This document shows positions 1 to 9,023 of a DNA stretch of 64,000 nt, piece after piece. Origin of the DNA: Polymorphobacter fuscus. GTDB lineage: Bacteria; Pseudomonadota; Alphaproteobacteria; Sphingomonadales; Sphingomonadaceae. The stretch is from the NCBI RefSeq assembly GCF_011927825.1, contig NZ_JAATJI010000001.1, positions 2,046,001 through 2,110,000 on the forward strand, read 5' to 3'. Under the pieces are notes generated by a model. That model was given only the letters and a program-made list of their open reading frames with translations, searched no databases and was not told the origin of the DNA. Each line of letters opens with the position of its first letter. Positions within the stretch are counted from its first letter, which is position 1. The position numbers and the translations under genes are program-made.

Positions 1-369
1 CAGCGCGTTGAGATAGACGGCGAGCGTCGCCATCTGGGTCTTGCCCTCGCCCGTCCGCATCTCGGCGATCTCGCCGCGGTGAAGAACGATGCCGCCGACC
101 AGCTGCACGTCATAATGGCGCTGTCCCAGCGTGCGCTTGGCCGCTTCGCGCACCGTCGCAAAGGCTTCGGGCAGAATGTCGTCGAGCGTCTTGCCGGCGG
201 CCAGCTCGGCCTTCAGCTTGTCGGTCTGGCCCTTCAGCGCATCGTCCGAGAGGGCGGAAATCTGGGGTTCGAGCGCGTTGATTCGCGCCACCACCGCGCC
301 AAGCGACTTGACGTATCGTTCATTGCTGGACCCGAAGAGCCGCTTGGCGAGACCGCCGAAACCGAGCAT
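1..369 (-). CDS. secA: Preprotein translocase ATPase SecA, N-terminal fragment
   Basis: SecA is the ATPase that drives unfolded preproteins through SecYEG at the inner membrane. The reverse-strand reading gives the first 123 residues, starting at the ATG at 367-369 and running off the left edge. The start [18 protein letters not shown], the [22 protein letters not shown] stretch split across two helices, and the Walker A end (MRTGEGKT) are typical of the family's nucleotide-binding domain 1. About 780 residues are missing because the window ends, not because the gene is broken. The identification is firm; nothing can be said about the C-terminal zinc tail. Confidence 0.95.
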   Translation of the reverse strand, partial: MLGFGGLAKRLFGSSNERYVKSLGAVVARINALEPQISALSDDALKGQTDKLKAELAAGKTLDDILPEAFATVREAAKRTLGQRHYDVQLVGGIVLHRGEIAEMRTGEGKTQMATLAVYLNAL

Positions 370-516
370 GGACTTCCTAACGCACGAGGCATTGAATAAA
401 GGCACGGCGCGGCCGCAGGGCCGGCCATGGACGGCAGCGATGTAGGAGCGCGTGCGCCCTTCGTCAATTGCACCCCCTCCAGCGCGCGCCGACGGCAGCC
501 CGCGGCAGGCGCCAGC

Positions 517-873
517 TCAGGTCGGACGCAGGTCCGGCGCCGGCGACCCGTCGGCGACGGACGGCGCCGTGTCGACCCGCGGCGCTGCAGGCGTGATCGG
601 CAGCCGCTTCGATTTGCGCCGCAGGCCGAAATTGACGGCGCGCCGCACCCGCGGATAGCGCTGCGTATGGCGCAGGTAACGCCGCCGCGCCCAGCGGGAA
701 TTGCGCAGCACCAGGGCAAAGCCGAAACCGAAGATGAAGATGCCCAGCGGGCCGGGAGTCGGGATGCCGATAATCGGTGCCAGCAGCATCAGGAGGACGC
801 CCAGGCCCAGCTGGAAAACGCGGAATGGCTGGCTGCGAACGAGCGTATCGAGAAAGGCCGGACGCTTCACCAT
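517..873 (-). CDS. Small PGPGW-type transmembrane protein
   Basis: A 118-residue protein with two hydrophobic segments (about residues 19-36 and 42-56) separated by GIPTPGPLG, which resembles the Pro-Gly-rich turn of the putative transmembrane PGPGW family. The C-terminal half is basic (ARRRYLRHTQRYPRVRR) and probably cytoplasmic. Function is unknown. It lies between secA and comM on the secA strand with a gap of about 150 bases to secA, so it could have its own promoter. Antisense and out-of-frame readings here look like high-GC shadows. The membrane topology is well supported and the family name moderately so. Confidence 0.75.
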   Translation of the reverse strand: MVKRPAFLDTLVRSQPFRVFQLGLGVLLMLLAPIIGIPTPGPLGIFIFGFGFALVLRNSRWARRRYLRHTQRYPRVRRAVNFGLRRKSKRLPITPAAPRVDTAPSVADGSPAPDLRPT

Positions 874-1010
874 GACCTGCGTCTAGGCGGCAGTTATGGC
901 AACAACAAGGTGGCATTCTGGCCAGTTTGCTACCCGGGCTTGAGGCCGGCGGCATCGCCTTCTACTGTCGCTGCGGGGTCGCCTGTTGCCGGGTGAAAAA
1001 GGGGTTTTTC

Positions 1011-2519
1011 TTGGTCGCTCATGTCGGGACGGTGGCGTTTCTCGGGCTCGAGGCGCGGCGCGTCGATGTCCAGGTGCAGATTTCCAGCGGTGCCGCCGGC
1101 TTTCTGACCGTCGGCCTGCCCGACAAGGCGGTGAAGGAAAGCCGCGAACGCGTCCAGGCGGCGCTGCACGCCATCGGGCTGGCGTTGCCGCCACGCCGTG
1201 TCGTCGTCAACCTGTCGCCGGCCGACCTGCCCAAGGAAGGGTCGCATTATGACCTGCCGATCGCGCTCGGGCTGCTCGGTGCCATGGGCATCATTGCTGC
1301 CGACGCGCTGGAAGGCTTTCTGGTCGTCGGCGAGCTCGGTCTTGATGGACGGCTGGCGCCGGTACCGGGGGTGTTGCTCGCCGCACTGCACGCCGCCGAG
1401 CACGAGCTCGGACTCATCTGCCCGGCGTCGCAGGGCGGCGAGGCGGCCTGGGCCGGCGAGGTCGATGTCATCGCCGCGCCCGATGTGCTCAGCCTGCTCA
1501 ACCATCTAAAGGGCACGCAACTGCTGTCGCCGCCGGTGCGCAGCCTTGCCGAACTGGTCCGCTCCGGCCCGGACATGGCCGAAATCAAGGGGCAGGAAAC
1601 TGCCAAGCGCGCTGTCGAAATCGCCGCCGCGGGGGGCCACAACCTGCTGATGTCCGGGCCACCCGGATCGGGCAAGTCGCTGCTTGCCGCGGCGCTTCCC
1701 GGCATCCTGCCCGAACTGACCCCCGCCGAAGCGCTCGAAGTGTCGATGGTCGCCTCGATGGCCGGGGAGCTGGAGGGCGGGCGCCTGGTCCGCACCCGCC
1801 CGTTCCGCAGCCCCCACCACAGTGCCTCGATGCCGGCACTGGTGGGTGGTGGCGCCCGCGCCCGGCCCGGCGAAGTCAGCCTTGCCCATCTCGGCATCCT
1901 GTTCCTCGATGAGCTGCCCGAATTCCAGCGCGGCGTGCTCGATTCGCTGCGCCAGCCGCTGGAAACCGGCACGGTGATGGTGGCGCGCGCCGCAGCCCAT
2001 GTCAGCTACCCGGCGCGCGTCCAACTGATCGCGGCCATGAACCCCTGTCGCTGCGGCTATCTGGGGGATGCGGCGCGCGCCTGCTCGCGCGCGCCGAAAT
2101 GCGCCGTCGACTACCAGGCGCGGCTGTCGGGCCCCCTGCTCGACCGCATCGACCTTCATGTCGACGTTCCCGCCGTCAGCGCCGCCGACCTGACATTGCC
2201 GCCGCCCGCCGAAACCAGCGCCGATGTCGCCGCCCGCGTTGCCGCCGCACGCGCTATCCAGACAGCACGCTACGCCGGTCATCCGGCGCGCACCAATGCG
2301 GAGGCCGATGGCAAGCTGCTGGAGGCCGCCGCCACGCCCGACGACGCCGGACGCAAGCTGCTCGCCCAGGCCGCCGATTCGCTGCGCCTTTCGGCACGGG
2401 GCTATACGCGCGTGCTGCGCGTGGCGCGCACGCTGGCCGATCTTGCGGCCGTGGAACGGATTGGCCGTATCCACGTTGCAGAAGCGCTCAGCTATCGCCG
2501 GCACATGCCGGCGAACTGA
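1011..2519 (+). CDS. comM: YifB/ComM family Mg-chelatase-like AAA+ ATPase
   Basis: ComM-type proteins are hexameric helicases that promote branch migration of DNA taken up in natural transformation. The protein is about 502 residues. It has an N-terminal ChlI-like domain (AFLGLEARRVDVQVQ), Walker A GPPGSGKS near residue 216, Walker B ILFLDELPEF, and the NPCRCGY cysteine motif before the C-terminal lid. I chose the TTG at 1011 because AAGGGG sits about 6-9 bases upstream and the family normally begins a few residues before HVGTVAFLG. The in-frame ATG at 927 would add 28 residues unlike the family. No competence genes are visible beside it. Confidence 0.93.
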   Translation: MVAHVGTVAFLGLEARRVDVQVQISSGAAGFLTVGLPDKAVKESRERVQAALHAIGLALPPRRVVVNLSPADLPKEGSHYDLPIALGLLGAMGIIAADALEGFLVVGELGLDGRLAPVPGVLLAALHAAEHELGLICPASQGGEAAWAGEVDVIAAPDVLSLLNHLKGTQLLSPPVRSLAELVRSGPDMAEIKGQETAKRAVEIAAAGGHNLLMSGPPGSGKSLLAAALPGILPELTPAEALEVSMVASMAGELEGGRLVRTRPFRSPHHSASMPALVGGGARARPGEVSLAHLGILFLDELPEFQRGVLDSLRQPLETGTVMVARAAAHVSYPARVQLIAAMNPCRCGYLGDAARACSRAPKCAVDYQARLSGPLLDRIDLHVDVPAVSAADLTLPPPAETSADVAARVAAARAIQTARYAGHPARTNAEADGKLLEAAATPDDAGRKLLAQAADSLRLSARGYTRVLRVARTLADLAAVERIGRIHVAEALSYRRHMPAN

Positions 2520-2579
2520 GGTGCGATTGCGCCTGTCATCCACGACGGCATAATAGGCACGACAACCAGAGGAGTGACC

Positions 2580-3044
2580 ATGGGCATCATCGATTTCGTC
2601 AAGGACAAGCTGGGCATTGGCCCCGACGCGGACTCCATCAAGGCCGACATCGCCAAGCTCGGGCTCAACGTGCAGAATTTCAACGTCGTCCTCGCCGATG
2701 GCATCGCCACGTTGACCGGCCTTGCCGTCAACCGCGCCGAAGCGTCGAAGATCGTCATGGCGGTCGGCAACAAGGACGGCATCACCAAGGTCGACAACCA
2801 GATGCGCGTGCCGCTGTCATCGCTGCCGTCCACGGTCACACCGCCGACGACACCCGATGCCGACGCCGATGAAGAAGCCGTCGTCTTCTATCCGGTCGAA
2901 AAGGGCGAGACGCTGTCGGGGATCGCCAAGCGGCTGTACGGCGACCCCAACAAGTACATGAAGATCTTCGAAGCCAACAAGCCGATGCTGACCGACCCGG
3001 ACAAGATCTATCCCGGCCAGGTCCTGCGCGTACCGCCGCTCTGA
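2580..3044 (+). CDS. BON-LysM domain protein (Kbp/YgaU-like)
   Basis: A 154-residue protein with an N-terminal BON-type domain (about residues 25-85) followed by an acidic linker and a C-terminal LysM domain (YPVEKGETLSGIAKRLYG to YPGQVLRVPPL). This architecture matches E. coli YgaU/Kbp, a cytoplasmic potassium-binding protein of about 149 residues. No signal peptide is present, consistent with Kbp rather than a peptidoglycan enzyme. A GTG six bases upstream is in frame, but the ATG at 2580 follows AGAGGAG at good spacing and starts the conserved MGIIDFVKDK. It is monocistronic, downstream of comM. Confidence 0.88.
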   Translation: MGIIDFVKDKLGIGPDADSIKADIAKLGLNVQNFNVVLADGIATLTGLAVNRAEASKIVMAVGNKDGITKVDNQMRVPLSSLPSTVTPPTTPDADADEEAVVFYPVEKGETLSGIAKRLYGDPNKYMKIFEANKPMLTDPDKIYPGQVLRVPPL

Positions 3045-3055
3045 CCGGGATGGTC

Positions 3056-3075
3056 GGCGCCCTGACCGGGGCGCC
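3056..3075. terminator. GC-rich hairpin between convergent genes
   Basis: A perfect 7-bp stem, GGCGCCC / GGGCGCC, with a 6-base loop lies between the stops of the BON-LysM gene and yjbH. There is no U-tract on either side, so it may stop transcription weakly or with Rho, or only protect mRNA ends. Confidence 0.4.
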
Positions 3076-3080
3076 GGCGC

Positions 3081-5459
3081 CTATTCGGTAATACCGTTCC
3101 AGCCACTGACGAGGTTGGACTGGCGCGCCGGATCGGTGACGCCGAACAGCGGCTGGCGGATGACGAGCTTCTGGCCGCCATCGCGGATCAACGGGCGATA
3201 GGCGATCCCCACGGCGCTGCGCACATGCTTGTTGTAGAGCAGGTCGAGCGGCAGGATGATGTAGATGCCCTTGTCGAAGCGGCCTTCGCCGAATTCTTCC
3301 GCCGACACATCGGTGAAGGTGGCGAAGGCACCGACGCGGACCCCCGATTCGAATGTCCGTGCCACATCGAAGGTGACGCCGAAGTCCTTGGCCAGATAAC
3401 GCCCGACGCTGACCTGCGCATCGACGCGCGCCTTGGGGAACGTCACATAACCGGTGACATGGCCGGTCAGCACCTTGTAGTCGCGAAGCCCGAACAGCTG
3501 GTTGAAATTGCGCTGCTGGACATAGCTGAGGTCCACGCCGAGCGCCCAATTCTGGACGGCAGGCCGGTATAGCAACTCGCCGCCGAAGCCCGCGTACATT
3601 TCCTCCAGATAGCCGCCGAAAGCATGGCCATAAAGGCCCGATGCGATGTTGAAATTATAGTCCATCTGCAGATGCGAAATCGCCGTGGTGCCCTGGCGCA
3701 GATATTCGGCGATGTCGCTCCGCACGCGCGGCAGCAAGCTGTCCGAGCCGATTCGCAACTTGTCGAAATTGTTGCTGACGTTGAAGGTGAACTGGCCGGT
3801 TGCATCGAATCCGCGGCCCAGCAGGACACCGCCGTTCAGCGCCACATAGGCCTGGTACAGAACAAACTGTTCCGGCCGCCCCAATGTCGTCTTCAAACCC
3901 GGGCGGATCGAATACAGGAACTGCGGATAAGCGGCATCGACCGGACCCTTGAATTCGGCTTTCCCCAGCGTCACCGGCGCATTGGTGACCTCCACCTCGG
4001 TCAGCAGCTTGTCGACTGCTGGCCCGCGCCGGTCCTTGACCGCTTCGATCAGGCCCGCACGCGGCACCTTGACCGCCATCGTCTCAAGGCCGTTTTCGAC
4101 AAGAACGATGTTCACGTATTCATATTTGGACGGCAGCACCGAAAACGCCGCACGTGCGATGCGGCCGACGCCGGTCGCGACGTTGTAGAAACGTGTCTGG
4201 GCAACGAACAATTCAACCGTGTCGCCCTTGAAGCTGGCGGCGTAGAGCGCTGTGCCCTGGATATCGAGCGCCTTGACCAGCCGCTCGCGCTCGCTGCCGG
4301 CCGCCGGGATGACCGATGTCGTCGGAAGCGGGGACGTGCGGGGTTGCGCACCGCTGTCGACATAAGCCGGCGCGACGGCGCGGACATTGAGCGGCACCGC
4401 GCCCACGGCAGGAATCGGCTGGGCATCGGGTCCGATCGGGGCGCCGGGCGCATCGAACTTCGGCGGCACGGTCGCACGGTGGAAGTTGGTGGTCGCCGTC
4501 ACCGTAAGCCCGAACTTGTTGCCGCGTTCGAAGCTGGCCATTGCATTCAGCCAGGGCAGAATCCTGTAATCGAGCCCGACATTGATCGGCGACGACACCG
4601 GCTGGTTGTTGTCAAGCGCTTCCTGCTGGTAGCTGTTCGAATCATATTCGACCTTCAGGGTCAGCCCCCGGATCGGCATCGAATATTGAATGCCCCCGAA
4701 GAAGCCCGCGCGGGGTCCTCGAAAATAGACATTGTTGAACGTGCCGCCGCCCGCGGTGAACGGCGCGCGATATTCGAACCGATCCGAAATATAGGTAAGC
4801 GGGTTGCGGATATGCCCGCGGCTGCCAAGGTTGCCCCAGGCAATGCCGAACGAAGCATCGAGCGGCCCGAAATTCTTGTTGGCAACGATATATTCCGAAC
4901 TGAACAATCCGGTACCGACGAAATCGCGAGCGCCGATCGCCAGGGCCGGCCGAATACGACCTTCATCAAGGATCTTGATCTTGATGTCGAACGACCGATC
5001 CTTGTAGGTCTGGTCGCCGCTGAACTCGGGAACCTGTGAGTAGAGCCGATTGCGCACCGAGGTGTAGCGCAGCGTCGTTTCGAGCCATGGCATCGCCTGC
5101 AAGGTGACGAAATACCGGTCATAGGGGCTGACCATATTATAGCCGGCGGTGAACTGGCCATCGCGGGCGAATCGCGCCGTCGGCGTCTGCATGAGCCCGA
5201 CACCGCCGAAATCATCGGTCAGGGCGGGCACCGGATAGGGTTCGAAGGGCGCTGCCAGGGCGGGCAGAGCCGCCAGTCCGGCGAGCGAGACGCCGCACAG
5301 CAGCCGCACAAATCGGCGTGTGCACGCAACCTTTTGATAGGAAGAAAGAAGTGTGTCGACGACATCGCGCGCCGTCGGTTGGGCAAACGTCACTGTGCAA
5401 CACACTCCAATTCGACTTCCCAACGCGCAGGCGGTCCCATATAGCCAAGTTGCATCCAT
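3081..5459 (-). CDS. yjbH: YjbH/GfcD family outer-membrane exopolysaccharide protein
   Basis: YjbH-type proteins are large outer-membrane beta-barrel lipoproteins or secreted proteins needed for production or export of an exopolysaccharide (E. coli yjbEFGH, gfcABCDE). The 792-residue reading contains the family opening (DDFGGVGLMQTPTARFARDGQF), many aromatic-rich alternating strands, and a C-terminal region of barrel type. A signal-like segment (RLLCGVSLAGLAALPALAA) lies about 50 residues in, so translation probably starts later than the ATG at 5459, perhaps at an in-frame GTG. No clear ribosome site decides it. The gene is divergent from yjbF, with 49 bases or more between them. Confidence 0.88.
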   Translation of the reverse strand: MDATWLYGTACALGSRIGVCCTVTFAQPTARDVVDTLLSSYQKVACTRRFVRLLCGVSLAGLAALPALAAPFEPYPVPALTDDFGGVGLMQTPTARFARDGQFTAGYNMVSPYDRYFVTLQAMPWLETTLRYTSVRNRLYSQVPEFSGDQTYKDRSFDIKIKILDEGRIRPALAIGARDFVGTGLFSSEYIVANKNFGPLDASFGIAWGNLGSRGHIRNPLTYISDRFEYRAPFTAGGGTFNNVYFRGPRAGFFGGIQYSMPIRGLTLKVEYDSNSYQQEALDNNQPVSSPINVGLDYRILPWLNAMASFERGNKFGLTVTATTNFHRATVPPKFDAPGAPIGPDAQPIPAVGAVPLNVRAVAPAYVDSGAQPRTSPLPTTSVIPAAGSERERLVKALDIQGTALYAASFKGDTVELFVAQTRFYNVATGVGRIARAAFSVLPSKYEYVNIVLVENGLETMAVKVPRAGLIEAVKDRRGPAVDKLLTEVEVTNAPVTLGKAEFKGPVDAAYPQFLYSIRPGLKTTLGRPEQFVLYQAYVALNGGVLLGRGFDATGQFTFNVSNNFDKLRIGSDSLLPRVRSDIAEYLRQGTTAISHLQMDYNFNIASGLYGHAFGGYLEEMYAGFGGELLYRPAVQNWALGVDLSYVQQRNFNQLFGLRDYKVLTGHVTGYVTFPKARVDAQVSVGRYLAKDFGVTFDVARTFESGVRVGAFATFTDVSAEEFGEGRFDKGIYIILPLDLLYNKHVRSAVGIAYRPLIRDGGQKLVIRQPLFGVTDPARQSNLVSGWNGITE

Positions 5460-5508
5460 GTGCTAGCGGAACCGTTCGCTGATCGCACCAACACACCGGG
5501 ATATTTGC

Positions 5509-6174
5509 ATGGTCGATCCACTCAGCCGACGCCATCTATTGGCTTCGGTGACTGCTCTCGGGCTGGCGGGGTGCACCGGCGATATCCGCAAGACATCGCC
5601 ATTCTGGAGCACCGTGACGAACACCCGGCCCCAGAAGGCCGATGACGATATCCGCGCCTATGCCGATTCCCTGCCTTATGCTTCGATGCTGTTCTGGTTC
5701 GACGGGCAATCGCGGTCGCTGATCGTGTTGGGGAAGGAAGAGCCGGAAGATCGCCTGACCTGGTACACGGCCGAAAAACAGGCCGTCACCACCTTCGGTC
5801 CGTTCATCACCCGGGCAATCGGCACCGAGGTCGAACTGCGCAGCACGACCTTCGGGCCGGGCTGGTCGAGCGATGTCCGCCAATTGGCCGGCAAGTCACT
5901 GACCAGGCAGACGGTGGTCGCCCACCGCAACAACGAAGTGACCGCGACACTCACATCCCGGTTTCACAATGCCGGGATGACCATGATCAAGGTGCTCGGG
6001 AAGGCGATCGAGGCGTACCGGATCGACGAATCGATGATTGCCGACAATCGCGTCCGAATCCTCAACAGCTATTGGGTCGACCCGGCCACAGGCGCCTGGT
6101 TGAAAACACGCCAGCAGGTCATCCCGCTGATGTCGCCCGTCAATACGGCGATGCTCAAACCGCCAACGGGTTGA
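5509..6174 (+). CDS. yjbF: YjbF/GfcB family lipoprotein
   Basis: A 221-residue exported lipoprotein. The N-terminus has a twin-arginine-like SRRHLL followed by a hydrophobic run and a lipobox LAGC with Cys22. The body matches the YjbF group (short beta-rich protein with RVLNSYWVDPATG-like ending: here RILNSYWVDPATGAWLKT). In E. coli the homologue is part of the yjbEFGH exopolysaccharide operon. Here it sits divergently beside yjbH, and a YjbE/GfcA-like gene converges on it. No YjbG/GfcC homologue is seen nearby. Confidence 0.85.
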   Translation: MVDPLSRRHLLASVTALGLAGCTGDIRKTSPFWSTVTNTRPQKADDDIRAYADSLPYASMLFWFDGQSRSLIVLGKEEPEDRLTWYTAEKQAVTTFGPFITRAIGTEVELRSTTFGPGWSSDVRQLAGKSLTRQTVVAHRNNEVTATLTSRFHNAGMTMIKVLGKAIEAYRIDESMIADNRVRILNSYWVDPATGAWLKTRQQVIPLMSPVNTAMLKPPTG

Positions 6175-6244
6175 TCGGCGGACCGCAGCGACAGCTTATC
6201 AGCCTTTGTCGCTCCAGGCCGTACCCCCTCAGCGGGCGTGCAAA

Positions 6245-6270
6245 AGCCCCAGCGCTTTCGCGCCGGGGCT
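6245..6270 (-). terminator. Intrinsic terminator of the gfcA-like gene
   Basis: An 11-position stem AGCCCC-A-GCGC / GCGC-C-GGGGCT with one A-C mismatch and a 4-base TTTC loop. On the minus strand it is followed directly by TTTT, so it fits an intrinsic terminator 18 bases beyond the stop of the threonine-rich gene. Confidence 0.85.
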
Positions 6271-6288
6271 CCTGTCGCAGAATATGGA

Positions 6289-6588
6289 TTAGCGGTTCGT
6301 GGTGGTCGAGGTGACCGTCGACGGGGTCGTGCGCGTGGTCGTCGACGTGGTCGTCGTCGTGGTGGTCGCCGGCGGCGGCGTCACCGGAGCAACCGTGTCG
6401 AGCCCGTCGTTGCCACCAGTGACAGCAACGACCACCGTTGCGAGGACGATCGTGCCAACGACGATCCCGCCGGCCAGGTTGCTGCGTGCAGCGGCAGCGG
6501 CGTCGTCCGGCGTGGCGGTCTGCGCCATGGCGCCAGCAGCCTGAACCAGCAGTGCAGAAGCAACGAACGCCTTGGTGATCGAACCCAT
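6289..6588 (-). CDS. GfcA/YjbE-like threonine-rich exported protein
   Basis: A 99-residue protein with a signal peptide (MGSITKAFVASALLVQAAGAMAQ), a central hydrophobic segment (GGIVVGTIVLATVVVAV), a GGNDG motif, and a threonine/serine tail ending TTTSTTTRTTPSTVTSTTTNR in two pieces. E. coli GfcA and YjbE share this layout: signal, one membrane segment, Asp-Gly-rich turn, poly-Thr tail. With yjbF and yjbH next door it is probably the third member of that set. I prefer the ATG at 6588 over 6600 because GGAG lies 7 bases before it. Confidence 0.72.
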   Translation of the reverse strand: MGSITKAFVASALLVQAAGAMAQTATPDDAAAAARSNLAGGIVVGTIVLATVVVAVTGGNDGLDTVAPVTPPPATTTTTTTSTTTRTTPSTVTSTTTNR

Positions 6589-6708
6589 GTTTAACTCCAT
6601 TTCAAACCCCGAATTACTATTGGCGTATCGGAGAATTTTGCTTGGCCGTCAATTGCAATGTCCATTTCGTCGAACGAACCACAATGACGACGGCAGCTTT
6701 GCACCACC

Positions 6709-6728
6709 GCGTTGCAAAAACGCAACGC
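6709..6728. terminator. Hairpin downstream of ssb
   Basis: A perfect 7-bp stem GCGTTGC / GCAACGC around AAAAAC lies 24 bases past the ssb stop. There is no U-run after it on the minus strand, so its role as a terminator is uncertain. Confidence 0.35.
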
Positions 6729-6752
6729 TGTAACTGTGGTTCCGTTAACGTC

Positions 6753-7253
6753 TTAGAATGGCACGTCGTCGTTCAGATCGTCATCGAACGATGCTGGCCG
6801 CTTGTTGCCGCCGCCAAAGCTGCTGCCTGTGGCTTGCGCGCCATAGTCGTCACCACCGTAACCGCCGCGGTCGCCGGCACGGTCACCGCCTGCCGCGCCA
6901 CTGTCGCGCCCGCCGAGCAGCGCCAGTTCACCGCGAAAGCGCGGCAGCACGATTTCGGTCGTGTAGCGATCCGCGCCACTCTGGTCCTGCCACTTGCGCG
7001 TCTCGATCGAACCTTCGAGATAGACTTCGCTGCCTTTGCGCAAATATTGCGCGGCGATCTTGCCCAGCGCTTCGTTGAAAATGACCACATTATGCCACTC
7101 GGTTTTTTCCTTGCGCTCCCCTGACTGCTTGTCCCGCCAGGTTTCCGACGTCGCCAGCGAAAACTTCACCACCGACCCGCCATTGGCAAAGCTCTTCGAT
7201 TCGGGATCCTTGCCCAATCGGCCAACCAGAATAACCTTGTTCACGCCCGCCAT
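6753..7253 (-). CDS. ssb: Single-stranded DNA-binding protein
   Basis: SSB coats single-stranded DNA in replication, repair and recombination and recruits partners through its acidic tip. The 166-residue protein has the OB-fold opening [18 protein letters not shown], the WHNVVIF strand, a glycine-rich linker of about 45 residues ([15 protein letters not shown]) and the classic [10 protein letters not shown] tail. The ATG at 7253 is preceded by AAGGAG. A longer reading from 7349 would add a basic leader and is not supported. The 224 bases up to rmuC contain no gene I can support. Confidence 0.97.
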   Translation of the reverse strand: MAGVNKVILVGRLGKDPESKSFANGGSVVKFSLATSETWRDKQSGERKEKTEWHNVVIFNEALGKIAAQYLRKGSEVYLEGSIETRKWQDQSGADRYTTEIVLPRFRGELALLGGRDSGAAGGDRAGDRGGYGGDDYGAQATGSSFGGGNKRPASFDDDLNDDVPF

Positions 7254-7477
7254 TGCTCGAAACTCCTTTTGTCCCTTCCTAGTCGCCACGGCCATGAGCG
7301 GCAACGGCCGTCTCGGTCTTGGCTCGAATCGCCGCCGATACAATCGCATGCCCGCGCTTTGCTTGCCCGGGCCGACGTCGTCGCCGCACGGGACGCGGTC
7401 AAGGCGCGGGCCAAGACGAGATTACCCTGTCGATCTATGCGTTGCTGATGGTCGTCATCGGCGTTCTCGATCGCCGC

Positions 7478-8923
7478 TCATTCGGCGGCGTCCTGCGCTG
7501 CTGACGGCAATTGCGCCGGGGCCGGCCGTGGCAACAGTTCGCGCGCCGCAACGGCCCGGACCGCAGCGTCGACGACGCCTACGGCAGCCACAGATTTCTT
7601 GCCCTTTTCGACCCCCATTTCGGTAAACCGCCGCGCCTTGGGGAGGACATTGCCCTCGAGCGAACCGACAAAGGCGTTATAACTGCCGACCGCCTGCGAC
7701 AGGTTGCGGCCGACACCCGCGACATGGTCGGCCATCGTCGCGATCGCTGCATGAAGCTCGGCGCCCAGTTTGCCGATCTCGCGCGCCTCCTCGGCCAGTT
7801 TCTCCTGCCGCCATACCAGCGCCACCGTCTTGGCAATGGCAAGCAGGTTGATCGGCCCCGCCAGCAGGATGCGCTGTTCAAACGCCCAGCCGAGCAACGG
7901 CAGATCATGCTCCATTGCCGCCGACAGGAAATTCTCGCCGGGGATGAACATCACCACAAAATCGGCGGCGGTGCCGAACTCGTTCCAATAGGCCTTGTCG
8001 CTCAACCCCTTGGCATGTCGCCGCACCGATTCGGCATGACGCTTGAACGCCGCCAGACGTTCGCCCTCGCCCGTCGCTTCGACGCCTTCCAGATAGTCTT
8101 TCAGCGAGCATTTCGAATCGATGATCAACTGGCGGCCGCCGGGAAGGTTGATGATCGCATCCGGCCGCCGCGCCATCGTTTCGCCTGCGACATGGGTCTG
8201 CAGGGTGAAATCGACGCCCGCGCGCAGTCCCGCCATTTCCAGGGTGTTGAGCAACTGCTGTTCGCCCCAGCTGCCCGATGTCTTGCTGCTCGATCGCAGT
8301 GCCGACACCAGCTTTGCCGCCTCGTCGCTGACCTGCCGCTGTCCCGCGGCGACCGCCGCCAGCTGCTCCTTCAAACCGCCATAGGCCTCCGTCCGCGCGG
8401 CTTCGACCTCGCCCAGCCGTGCCTCATATTTGACCAGAGTGTCCTTCACCGGCGCGATCAGCTCCGCCAGCTGGTTGCGATTAGCCTCCAGCCCGGCGCC
8501 CGCCGCCTCCCGCTGCCGCACCATCAAGGCCTCGGCGCGTTCCGCCAGCTTTGCCTGGGCACCATCGAGCGCCTTGGCGGCGAGCGCCTGGAAGGTATCG
8601 ACGGTTCGTGCCACTTCGGCGGCATGGGCGCGGTCGCGCTCGGCCTGCGCCGCGCGCACCGCCGCCAATTCCCCTGCCAGGGCCTCGCGCTGGTGCTCCG
8701 CCGCTGCAAGCTCGGCATTGCGCGCCGTCAGCGTCTGGACCTCGACGGCATGGCCGGCGCGCAATTCCTTCTGGCGAACGACTTCGGCAGTCGCCATCGC
8801 CGTCTCGGCCTTCAACGCGTCGCGTTCGCCGCGCATCGCCGCGAGCGGCCGCGCCCATAACGCCCAGCCGAGCAGCAGCGCCACCAGCAACCCGGCCGCG
8901 CCGGCGATCATCACCTCGGTCAA
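7478..8923 (-). CDS. rmuC: DNA recombination protein RmuC
   Basis: RmuC proteins limit inversions between short repeats and carry a nuclease-like core of the PD-(D/E)XK type. The 481-residue protein has one N-terminal membrane segment (AGAAGLLVALLLGWALW), a long alanine/glutamate-rich coiled coil (about residues 30-200), then the RmuC core with SGSWGEQQL, PDAIINLPGGRQLIIDSKCSL in two motif blocks, and MFIPGENFLSAA. The TTG at 8923 has GGAG 7 bases upstream. The in-frame ATG five codons later is an alternative start. Confidence 0.93.
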   Translation of the reverse strand: MTEVMIAGAAGLLVALLLGWALWARPLAAMRGERDALKAETAMATAEVVRQKELRAGHAVEVQTLTARNAELAAAEHQREALAGELAAVRAAQAERDRAHAAEVARTVDTFQALAAKALDGAQAKLAERAEALMVRQREAAGAGLEANRNQLAELIAPVKDTLVKYEARLGEVEAARTEAYGGLKEQLAAVAAGQRQVSDEAAKLVSALRSSSKTSGSWGEQQLLNTLEMAGLRAGVDFTLQTHVAGETMARRPDAIINLPGGRQLIIDSKCSLKDYLEGVEATGEGERLAAFKRHAESVRRHAKGLSDKAYWNEFGTAADFVVMFIPGENFLSAAMEHDLPLLGWAFEQRILLAGPINLLAIAKTVALVWRQEKLAEEAREIGKLGAELHAAIATMADHVAGVGRNLSQAVGSYNAFVGSLEGNVLPKARRFTEMGVEKGKKSVAAVGVVDAAVRAVAARELLPRPAPAQLPSAAQDAAE

Positions 8924-9023
8924 ACAGTCTCTCCGTCAGAACGTTGGGTGAACATTAGGCGCGGCACGCCATCGGCGAAAGGCCCAACTTGCGCTTGCCC
9001 CGTCTTCTCGCCCATGTGGGCCG

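Noticed and set aside
3624..5039. A 471-residue plus-strand frame
   Set aside because: It lies opposite yjbH and shows no recognisable protein features.
7254..7477. A possible gene remnant between ssb and rmuC (frame with [15 protein letters not shown])
   Set aside because: No start with a ribosome site and no family likeness; it overlaps the rmuC end.
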